Shown here in pieces: positions 1 through 6,946 of a stretch of 15,615 nt of DNA. The DNA comes from Prevotella sp. (GTDB lineage Bacteria > Bacteroidota > Bacteroidia > Bacteroidales > Dysgonomonadaceae), in the NCBI GenBank assembly GCA_031263965.1, contig JAISES010000056.1, forward strand, positions 1-15,615, in the 5' to 3' direction. The notes beneath the pieces were generated by a model. The model worked only from the letters and a program-made list of their open reading frames with translations, searched no databases and was not told the origin of the DNA. The translations under genes and the position numbers were made by a program. The first letter of the stretch is position 1. The number at the start of each line of letters is the position of its first letter.

Positions 1-1
1 C

Positions 2-919
2 AAAACCCTGGAATATGCTTACGACGACTATTGTGTAGCAATGGCTGCAAAGAAACTGGGAAAAGAAGAAGACTATCGATATTTCCTGAACAGATCGCTC
101 TCCTATCAGAATTTGATTGATCCTGAATCTAAATTCATGCGTGGAAAAGATTCTCTTGGCAACTGGCGCACGCCTTTCGATGCAACGGCATATACAGGTC
201 CGGGATCTGTGCACGGGTGGGGAGATATTACAGAAGGATTTACATACCAATATACATGGTATGTACCGCAAGATGTACAAGGCTATATAAACGAAATGGG
301 CGAAAGCGTATTCATACAAAGGCTGGACTCCATGTTTACGATGAAACTCCCCGAAGATATACCGGGCGCTCACGATATTCAGGGACGTATAGGTGCATAC
401 TGGCACGGTAATGAACCTTGCCACCAGATTATATATTTATACAACTATGTAAAACAACCATGGAAGGCTCAGGAAAAAATACGCTACGTACTGGATACAT
501 TCTACGGGAATAAGCCCGATGCCCTTAGTGGCAACGATGACTGCGGGCAAATGTCGGCATGGTATATATTCAACTGTATGGGCTTTTACCCGACCTGTCC
601 TTCGAGCAACATCTATGCAATAGGTTCTCCCGGGCTGGAAGCTGTGGAAATGACTTTGGGCAATGGAAAAAAAATATCCGTGACAACAGAAAACTACAGC
701 AGGCAGAATGTATATATACAGGCCATGTACCTGAACGGGAAGGAATATGATAAGACATACATCACCTACGACGATATAAAAAACGGAGCAGACATAAAGT
801 TTGTATTAGGCACCAATCCGAATATGTCATGGGGCATTTCCGACGAATCCGTTGCTCCATCCTTGTCTAAACCAAATGAAACATTACATTATACAAAAAC
901 AAAAAGAATTCAAAGATGA
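2..919 (+). CDS. GH92 family alpha-mannosidase, 3' part only
   Basis: The reading frame is open from base 2, so the gene starts left of the window; 305 C-terminal residues are visible. GH92 enzymes are calcium-dependent exo-acting alpha-mannosidases of the periplasm or cell surface. The visible part is the (alpha/alpha)6 catalytic domain. The general-acid motif TEG (Glu at 233-235) lies in TEGFTYQYTW, where many family members have TEGNxWxYTW. HGNEP follows at 404-418, then GNDDCGQMSAWY (Asp-Asp at 536-541) and a C-terminal beta-strand region. It is a diverged paralogue of the next gene: both share LEYAYDD, the MRGK segment, SAWY and GFYP. Its stop overlaps the start of the next GH92 gene. 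At the positions where the second enzyme has His-Glu and Asp-x-Asp, this one appears to have His-Asp (371-376) and Asn-x-Asp, so its linkage preference may differ. The family call is firm; the exact substrate is not. Confidence 0.93.
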   Translation, partial: KTLEYAYDDYCVAMAAKKLGKEEDYRYFLNRSLSYQNLIDPESKFMRGKDSLGNWRTPFDATAYTGPGSVHGWGDITEGFTYQYTWYVPQDVQGYINEMGESVFIQRLDSMFTMKLPEDIPGAHDIQGRIGAYWHGNEPCHQIIYLYNYVKQPWKAQEKIRYVLDTFYGNKPDALSGNDDCGQMSAWYIFNCMGFYPTCPSSNIYAIGSPGLEAVEMTLGNGKKISVTTENYSRQNVYIQAMYLNGKEYDKTYITYDDIKNGADIKFVLGTNPNMSWGISDESVAPSLSKPNETLHYTKTKRIQR

Positions 920-3201
920 GACATTTACAACTAATTTTACTGGGTTGTCTGTATATACTCGGTATAAACGCCCAAAAGACAGAATTTGTGGATTATGTCA
1001 ACCCTTTGGCAGGAACGATGTCCAAAGGTTCGCTGTCAACCGGCAATACTTATCCGGCGATAGCTATGCCCTGGGGGATGAATTTCTGGATGCCGCAGAC
1101 AGGTAGAATGGGCAATGGATGGGCTTATGTCTACACCGATGACAAAATACGTGGTTTTAAACAAACCCATCAGCCAAGTCCGTGGATCAACGATTATGGC
1201 CAGTTCTCCATTATGCCCGTCACCGGTGATGTCGTTTTCGATCAGGATAAACGAGCCAGTTGGTTTTCACACAAGGCAGAGATAGCTAAGCCCTACTACT
1301 ACAAAGTCTACTTGGCCGAACACGATGTTGTGACCGAGATAACACCAACGGAAAGGGCTGCCATGTTCCGGTTTACTTTCCCTGAAAGCGACGGTTCTTA
1401 TGTAGTGATTGATGCATTCGACCGAGGGTCTTATGTGAAGATCATACCCGGAGAAAATAAAATAACAGGCTACACAACACGTAACAGTGGCGGTGTCCCG
1501 CGAAATTTCAGGAACTATTTTGTTATCGAATTCGACAAGCCTTTTACATATAAAGCGACAGTCGGGGATAGCAAAATAAGAGAAGGAGAGATAGAAGTAA
1601 AAGAAAATCATTCGGGCGCTATTATAGGTTTTTCTACAAAAAAAGGGGAAATAGTACATGCCAGGGTAGCATCATCTTTCGTTAGCCCTGAACAAGCTGA
1701 GCTTAATCTGAAAGAATTAGGCGACAGTACATTCGACGAAGTCGCGGAGAAAGGCCGGAGAACTTGGAATGAAGTCCTGGGACGCATCGCCGTTGAAGAC
1801 GACAATATTGATAATTTGCGTACATTCTACTCCTGTCTTTATCGTTCGGTACTCTTCCCCCGCAGTTTTTACGAAATAAACGCCAAAGAGGAAATCATAC
1901 ATTATAGCCCTTACAACGGAGAAGTGCTGCCGGGGTATATGTTTACAGATACAGGATTCTGGGATACATTCCGCTGCCTGTTCCCGTTCCTTAACCTGAT
2001 GTATCCCGACACGAACGCAAAGATGCAGGAAGGCCTTGCCAACACTTACAAAGAAAGCGGATTCTTGCCTGAATGGGCAAGCCCCGGCCACCGAGGCTGT
2101 ATGGTCGGCAACAACTCGGCTTCGGTAGTAGCCGACGCCTATATGAAAGGGCTTCGCGGCTATGACATCGAAACACTCTGGGAAGCTGTGGTTCATGGCG
2201 CAAACGCGGTACATCCGAATATACAATCGACAGGACGATACGGATTTGAATATTACAACAAACTGGGTTATGTGCCTTATAATGTAGGAATAAATGAAAG
2301 CGCCGCGCGCACACTGGAATACGCTTATGATGACTGGTGTATTTATCAGTTCGGGAAAAAACTGGGTAAACCTGCTGAGGAAATAGATATCTACGCCAAA
2401 CGAGCCATGAACTACAAAAACCTGTTCGACCCTGAACATAAGCTGATGAGAGGGAAAAACGAGGATGGAACATTCCAGTCCCCTTTCAACCCCTTGAAGT
2501 GGGGAGATGCCTTTACGGAAGGAAATAGCTGGCATTATACGTGGTCGGTATTCCACGATCCGCAGGGATTAATCGACCTGATGGGAGGTAAAAGAGGATT
2601 CAATATAATGATGGACTCTGTATTTAATGTGCCGCCTTTGTTCGATGAAAGTTATTACCGCGGAGTGATACACGAAATACGTGAGATGCAGATTATGAAT
2701 ATGGGCAACTATGCTCATGGCAACCAGCCTATACAACACATGATTTATCTGTATAACTATTCGGGCGAGCCATGGAAAACCCAATACTGGGTGCGTGAGG
2801 TAATGGATAAACTATATACGTCCGCTCCTGACGGCTATTGCGGAGACGAAGACAACGGACAAACTTCTGCATGGTATGTATTTTCTGCGCTTGGATTTTA
2901 TCCTGTTTGTCCGGGAACAGACGAATATGTATTGGGTTCGCCACTATTTAAGCGTGTTACGCTCAATCTGAATAATGGCAGGAAAGTCGTTCTCAAAGCA
3001 GATAATGACAAGTCGAAAAGATATGTATCGTCAATGACTGTTAATGGTAAGAACTATACGAAAAACTATCTGACACATGGCACATTAATGAAAGGTGCAG
3101 CGATAAACTATAGAATGTCGGCCGTTCCCAATACCCATAGGGGGATTAAGGAAAGCGACTTCCCATATTCGCTCACGAACGAACTGACTGGCACTGAATA
3201 A
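916..3201 (+). CDS. GH92 alpha-mannosidase, probably alpha-1,2-specific
   Basis: This 761-residue exported glycosidase is of full family length. Residues 1-19 form a signal peptide, most likely cut after INA; LLGC at 8-11 resembles a lipobox but sits very early. The N-terminal beta-sandwich (about 22-270) starts with the family motif DYVNPLAGT and contains QPSPW (Trp90). The catalytic domain (about 290-740) has GFWDTFR (347-353), FTEGNSW (Glu535), His586-Glu587, HGNQP (601-605) and GDEDNGQTSAW (Asp644, Asp646). From memory, BT3990, a characterised alpha-1,2-mannosidase, uses Trp88, Glu533, His584, Glu585, Asp642 and Asp644; every one recurs here at +2. That supports Glu535 as acid, Asp644/Asp646 as base and an alpha-1,2 +1 subsite. 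The expected reaction is release of mannose from non-reducing ends of mannan or N-glycans in the periplasm. The start codon overlaps the stop of the upstream GH92 gene, so they share an operon. Confidence 0.95.
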   Translation: MRHLQLILLGCLYILGINAQKTEFVDYVNPLAGTMSKGSLSTGNTYPAIAMPWGMNFWMPQTGRMGNGWAYVYTDDKIRGFKQTHQPSPWINDYGQFSIMPVTGDVVFDQDKRASWFSHKAEIAKPYYYKVYLAEHDVVTEITPTERAAMFRFTFPESDGSYVVIDAFDRGSYVKIIPGENKITGYTTRNSGGVPRNFRNYFVIEFDKPFTYKATVGDSKIREGEIEVKENHSGAIIGFSTKKGEIVHARVASSFVSPEQAELNLKELGDSTFDEVAEKGRRTWNEVLGRIAVEDDNIDNLRTFYSCLYRSVLFPRSFYEINAKEEIIHYSPYNGEVLPGYMFTDTGFWDTFRCLFPFLNLMYPDTNAKMQEGLANTYKESGFLPEWASPGHRGCMVGNNSASVVADAYMKGLRGYDIETLWEAVVHGANAVHPNIQSTGRYGFEYYNKLGYVPYNVGINESAARTLEYAYDDWCIYQFGKKLGKPAEEIDIYAKRAMNYKNLFDPEHKLMRGKNEDGTFQSPFNPLKWGDAFTEGNSWHYTWSVFHDPQGLIDLMGGKRGFNIMMDSVFNVPPLFDESYYRGVIHEIREMQIMNMGNYAHGNQPIQHMIYLYNYSGEPWKTQYWVREVMDKLYTSAPDGYCGDEDNGQTSAWYVFSALGFYPVCPGTDEYVLGSPLFKRVTLNLNNGRKVVLKADNDKSKRYVSSMTVNGKNYTKNYLTHGTLMKGAAINYRMSAVPNTHRGIKESDFPYSLTNELTGTE

Positions 3202-3222
3202 ACATGTAACCGTTTATTCAGT
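3193..3222 (+). terminator. Hairpin over the GH92 stop codon, probable operon end
   Basis: ACTGAATAAAC (3193-3203) and GTTTATTCAGT (3212-3222) form a perfect 11-bp inverted repeat with an 8-base loop. The left arm contains the TAA stop of the GH92 gene (3199-3201). The stem is AT-rich and is followed only by a broken T-rich stretch (TCTGTTTGTTTA), so it is a weaker intrinsic terminator than the one at 9625. It lies between two convergent genes and could work in both directions, or serve mainly as a 3'-end RNA stabiliser. Confidence 0.55.
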
Positions 3223-3240
3223 ACTAGCCGGTCTGTTTGT

Positions 3241-5571
3241 TTATTGATCTTCGGGAATGATGTCCTCTACGGTTGTTGTTAATCCGTTTATTCTTTGTTC
3301 CAAATTATATTTTCGGATTAATCCCGAAACTTCCGGATCCAGAGGTGCCCGGTATACTTTGCCCGGATCCATTTCGCATGCGTGCATTAAATGGTCTATG
3401 GCTTCCTGGTCTTTTCCTGAACGGATAGATAATATTGTACGCAGATACTCATTGTTTCCTGTTTCCGGCAGATCATCCAATATTTCCTTAGCCTTGGCAT
3501 TGTACCCCATGCATATCAGGCACAAAGCTGTGTTATAATCGGGATAATCCGATAATATCTCCAAAGCTTTCCAATACTCTCTGTCTTGTAATAGCCGCAG
3601 GCCTTTTTCATAGTCAGGGCGTTCTTGTACATCTACCATTGTTTCCTCTGCCATATTCGGACGATGCATGTTAAATTCAAAATCGGCCCGGCTCAACAAA
3701 GGGTAAATAGAATCGCGTATGATCTTATAATCGTCGGGGAAATCCTTTTTTATTTGTTTTTCTGTTTCATCCGGATGTATTGCACCTTCCAGCATTCCTA
3801 ATATCTGGGTTTTGTTCAGAACATCATTCCTTTGCTGAATCTGGCGTACCAGGGTATTCCAATCTTCTCCGGCAAACTGTACTTTAATTACATTTACGGC
3901 ATCCCTTATTTCACCGGAAAGTGATTCTACAAAGTAGTTTTTTATAGATTTAGCCCGTTTTTCCGATAACGTATAATTATTATCATACGGGCCGTCTAAT
4001 GCTGTAGTCATCTTTACAATGATGCTGTCCATCACGAACGCATTATCTTTGGTAAACGCTCTGTATGTGTTCAGGATATTGTTTATTTCGGCTTTATTGC
4101 CGGCATAATCCAGATTGAAATCAAATTTGCCCGGCACAAATTTAATATAAGCTGCCTGACGGTTGTATGCATCCCTGTACATCTTAGTCCTTTTGAAGAT
4201 CAGCGAAGTATCGGCAAGTTGGGCTAATGAGGATATATAGTAAGAAATCGTATCGGCCGGAGGCATTACATATCTGCTGCGGTCCATTGCATCGACACGC
4301 GCATCCATTGTCAATCTTAGTTTTTTAAGCCCGACAGTTACAGGATGATCTTGTTTGTATAAATAGACAAATGCTTTATTTGTTTCTACTATGGTATCCA
4401 GCCTCATTCCTTCTTCGTATGGGAAAGGGATAAATTCTTTTTCTGCTTCCTCTTTGCGACTCGATTTCATCTCGTTTTCGGCTATAGCCTCAAACATATA
4501 TCTGTTCGATGCTATTTCGATAGAATCTGCTTCGGTCATAACATTATTCATAATGTCGTCCAATGTGCGACCTGCTTCATAAGCCTCACGAAACTTGGCA
4601 GGTAGTTTCATGTAGTTGATTTCGAAGTCCTCATCGTCTAATACCAGAGACTGGGCGTTTTTGTTGAACTTCTTCATATAGTGATCAAACAAGCCGAGAG
4701 TATCTTTACCCTTAGCCATGTCTCTGATCACTTGTTCGCGGGCTTTACGTATGTATTCATTGTAGAACCTCTGGCGGTAGCCTTTCAATTTGGCGAGTTG
4801 AGTTGCGTCGAATTTGCTTTTTTCGGTTTTCCATTTTTCGTATTCCATTTGCTTGCTCCACTCCTTGTAATATTCCTCATAATACAGGTTCTGGCGATTT
4901 TGGATATCCTTATCAGTACCTGCTTTGTCAAAAAAGACTTCATCGTACTGGTCTTTGCCTACAATCGATTTCAGATATGCGTCATAGTCTTTATAGTCCT
5001 GTTTCTGCTTAGCGTAAAAAGCAGGCCCTTTTAGTATAACATCTTTTAAAGGAATGATTGAGTCATTATGGAACAACATTGGAGACAATGTTACTCTCCA
5101 GTTTTCAGAGAGAATTTCTCTTGGAACCCTTAATATAAAATCAACGGTAACCCGGCCGTTGCGTTCAGGTGTAAAGCGTGATTTAGCCGTAATAACAACT
5201 TCCGATAATTGTTGTACATCATTAAGGCTGATGGGTTTGGCCAATTGTATTTCGTCTGTTATTTTTTCGGGATTTATGTATGTTACTTCTTCCGAGACTG
5301 TTGCAGAGCCTCCACCAAGTTTAGACTTTTCCTGGAAGGGTAATTCTATATTTGCCCGTTTCGACTGCATAAACAAGGGTTTGACCATTGCTTCCTTTGG
5401 CGCTTTGGACGAATATGAATAAGATGAAGTTACATTTTCTCCTCTGGAAGCTCTTATGTCGCGAACCGAGTTTGTTGATTTACAAGAATATATCACCATT
5501 ATGGTAAATAAGCTTATAGGTATACAGGTGTATATAACTCGGGAAAACGGATTAGAGAATTTTTTTTTCAT
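3241..5571 (-). CDS. Large lipoprotein with OmpA-like domain and TPR-like C-terminus
   Basis: This 776-residue protein has a type II signal peptide with lipobox VIYSC (Cys30), so it is a lipoprotein, probably in the outer membrane. A low-complexity linker (31-95) leads to a beta-rich segment that opens with LSEVVITAK (122-130) and includes NWRVTLSPML (157-166). A charged, Tyr/Lys/Glu-rich helical stretch follows (about 190-380). Residues about 470-635 resemble an OmpA-like fold: GKFDFNLDY at 481-489, a strand with DSIIV at 515-519, and NNYTLSEKRAKSI at 531-543. Residues about 650-745 read as TPR-like helices (YEKGLRLLQDREYWKALEIL). The whole layout matches an uncharacterised Bacteroidales family I recall, often labelled OmpA family protein. 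In the OmpA motif Arg539 is present, but the usual Asp 15 residues earlier is Ala524. It is transcribed divergently from the lipoprotein at 5802 and convergently with the GH92 operon. Function is unknown; a role in envelope or surface-structure anchoring is inferred. Confidence 0.85.
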   Translation of the reverse strand: MKKKFSNPFSRVIYTCIPISLFTIMVIYSCKSTNSVRDIRASRGENVTSSYSYSSKAPKEAMVKPLFMQSKRANIELPFQEKSKLGGGSATVSEEVTYINPEKITDEIQLAKPISLNDVQQLSEVVITAKSRFTPERNGRVTVDFILRVPREILSENWRVTLSPMLFHNDSIIPLKDVILKGPAFYAKQKQDYKDYDAYLKSIVGKDQYDEVFFDKAGTDKDIQNRQNLYYEEYYKEWSKQMEYEKWKTEKSKFDATQLAKLKGYRQRFYNEYIRKAREQVIRDMAKGKDTLGLFDHYMKKFNKNAQSLVLDDEDFEINYMKLPAKFREAYEAGRTLDDIMNNVMTEADSIEIASNRYMFEAIAENEMKSSRKEEAEKEFIPFPYEEGMRLDTIVETNKAFVYLYKQDHPVTVGLKKLRLTMDARVDAMDRSRYVMPPADTISYYISSLAQLADTSLIFKRTKMYRDAYNRQAAYIKFVPGKFDFNLDYAGNKAEINNILNTYRAFTKDNAFVMDSIIVKMTTALDGPYDNNYTLSEKRAKSIKNYFVESLSGEIRDAVNVIKVQFAGEDWNTLVRQIQQRNDVLNKTQILGMLEGAIHPDETEKQIKKDFPDDYKIIRDSIYPLLSRADFEFNMHRPNMAEETMVDVQERPDYEKGLRLLQDREYWKALEILSDYPDYNTALCLICMGYNAKAKEILDDLPETGNNEYLRTILSIRSGKDQEAIDHLMHACEMDPGKVYRAPLDPEVSGLIRKYNLEQRINGLTTTVEDIIPEDQ

Positions 5572-5644
5572 AAGTTTGCATTTACGATCTTTATCAATCC
5601 TAAATTCTGTAAAGTTATTTTGTATATAACTGATAAAATCGTTA

Positions 5645-5652
5645 CAAAGATA
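5645..5652 (-). promoter_or_regulatory. Bacteroidota -7 element for the OmpA-TPR lipoprotein gene
   Basis: On the minus strand this reads TATCTTTG, an exact match to the Bacteroidota TAnnTTTG -7 consensus. Transcription would start near 5638, giving a 5' untranslated region of about 67 bases before the ATG at 5571. The matching -33 TTTG is weak: a T-run (TTTT) lies about 19 bases upstream. Confidence 0.55.
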
Positions 5653-5725
5653 GTGATTATAGTGTAAATAAAAAGATACCTGATTAATTTTTAGATTTAG
5701 AAACTGTTAATAAGAGCAACTTTTT

Positions 5726-5733
5726 TATTTTTG
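5726..5733 (+). promoter_or_regulatory. Bacteroidota -7 element for the lipoprotein gene at 5802
   Basis: TATTTTTG matches the TAnnTTTG -7 consensus. The expected start of transcription is near 5740, inside or beside the 8-bp palindrome AACGCGTT (5736-5743), about 60 bases before the ATG. No clear -33 TTTG is visible at the usual spacing, so the promoter may be weak or need an activator. Confidence 0.5.
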
Positions 5734-5801
5734 TAAACGCGTTACAGCTTTTTTGTATATTTATGCATCATATAATACAGGAAGCTCTAAAATCGATTAC
5801 T

Positions 5802-6812
5802 ATGAAAAAATACTTAATTATTGCTTTAATATCTTGTTTATTTGCTTCTTGTGCCTCTATATTGAATGGAGACTGGACTTCGGTTTCTGTTTGGACAGAG
5901 CAGCCTGTTAAGGCTATAGTCAGAGGTGATACATTGCACACTAAGCCAAGTTCAAATACTAATGTTTTGAGTTTTAGCGTTCCCCGGAGTGGGGAGCCAT
6001 TACGATTTGTTTTACAGTCGGATTCATTAAGGAAAACAATAAATCTTTCTCCTAAAAACTCACAGAATTATTACCTGAATGCTTTATATTTTTGGCCTGG
6101 TTTCCTCGTAGATATGTCTAATCCTAAAAGGTATACTTACGATAGTAAACTGACGTTTGACAGGAATCTGAATCTGTATGATGGTCGCTTTATTACCCGA
6201 AAAGGCGATCTGAATTTCTATTTTTCCCTTCCGTTCATCTATTTAAGCCTTAATACAATCAGCCCTGAGGGCCATTCGAGAATCACCAGGGGTTCGGTAG
6301 TGGGATTGTCGGCCGGGTTTGATTATTACTACCAAAAGAATAAATTTATCAATTTGACGGGGTCGCTGTCTACGTCAAATATCTCCGGTTGTGGCTATTT
6401 TCTGCCATATGATTGGTCCGGAGAGCTATTAACTGATGACAGTTTTGTTATCCATAGCCTTAATATGTCTCATAATCACAGATTAAAACGGTTTTCTTTC
6501 GGTTACGGACTTTCTTATAGTTATACCAATTATCATAAAGATGAGTATAGCATGATGCCGTACGGGATCATATCCGGATACAATTCAAATCGATCAGATT
6601 ACTCATATATTTTAGATTGCAATAACTATAGATATACCTCCTTAGGCTTGGTGTTTAACGGATATTGTTATTTTTCCCGATACTTCAGTGTAGGCGTAAT
6701 ATATAAGCCTAATTTATTAAGATTGAAATCGCAATCGGGTAATCCGTTTAAATACGAACATCAGATTACATTTGATTTCGCTTTCAGATTCAGTCTTTTA
6801 CGGGGAAAGTAA
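5802..6812 (+). CDS. Lipoprotein with PEGA-like N-terminus and probable beta-barrel
   Basis: I chose the ATG at 5802 (336 residues) rather than the in-frame ATG at 5763. From 5802 the protein begins with a compact lipoprotein signal (MKKYLIIALISCLFASC, lipobox LFASC, Cys17), while the longer form would put 13 polar residues ahead of it. After the lipid-bearing Cys comes a domain of about 85 residues resembling PEGA-type repeats, with short strands and a xxPVKAIVRGDTL pattern. A hydrophobic segment NALYFWPGFLVD (92-103) follows. The rest is rich in alternating Tyr/Phe/Ser strands (for example LNFYFSLPFIYLSL, FSFGYGLSYSY and the last strand FDFAFRFSL), as in outer-membrane beta-barrels. I do not recognise a named family. 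It is divergent from the OmpA-TPR lipoprotein and shares its promoter region. The lipoprotein call is firm; the barrel is inferred. Confidence 0.8.
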   Translation: MKKYLIIALISCLFASCASILNGDWTSVSVWTEQPVKAIVRGDTLHTKPSSNTNVLSFSVPRSGEPLRFVLQSDSLRKTINLSPKNSQNYYLNALYFWPGFLVDMSNPKRYTYDSKLTFDRNLNLYDGRFITRKGDLNFYFSLPFIYLSLNTISPEGHSRITRGSVVGLSAGFDYYYQKNKFINLTGSLSTSNISGCGYFLPYDWSGELLTDDSFVIHSLNMSHNHRLKRFSFGYGLSYSYTNYHKDEYSMMPYGIISGYNSNRSDYSYILDCNNYRYTSLGLVFNGYCYFSRYFSVGVIYKPNLLRLKSQSGNPFKYEHQITFDFAFRFSLLRGK

Positions 6813-6815
6813 TAG

Positions 6816-6833
6816 GGTAAAATATCTTTTACC
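6816..6833 (+). terminator. Short hairpin after the lipoprotein gene, possible terminator
   Basis: GGTAAAA (6816-6822) and TTTTACC (6827-6833) form a perfect 7-bp inverted repeat with a 4-base loop, starting three bases after the stop codon. No T-tract follows, so termination here would be inefficient; it may only protect the 3' end of the message. Confidence 0.35.
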
Positions 6834-6835
6834 GG

Positions 6836-6867
6836 TTTGGTCATATAAAAAATAAAGTCGTAATTTG
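6836..6867 (+). promoter_or_regulatory. Candidate promoter for the AsmA-family gene
   Basis: TTTG at 6836-6839 is followed after 20 bases by GTAATTTG (6860-6867), a near match to the Bacteroidota TTTG/TAnnTTTG pair with acceptable spacing. The -7 box departs from the strict consensus at its first two bases. It would give a leader of about 75 bases before the ATG at 6947. Confidence 0.35.
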
Positions 6868-6946
6868 CGGTCGATTTATCTTACTAAACAACAAACTTAC
6901 AAAACATACGTTATTAATTAAACAGAAATTTCAAATTGACAGAATT

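Noticed and set aside
1717..2556. A 279-codon open frame on the minus strand inside the second GH92 gene
   Set aside because: It lies fully antisense to a well-conserved enzyme, has Cys- and His-rich composition with no recognisable domain, and has no promoter or signal of its own.
5763..5801. The upstream in-frame ATG for the lipoprotein gene
   Set aside because: It adds 13 mostly polar residues before an otherwise ideal lipoprotein signal peptide; the ATG at 5802 fits export better.
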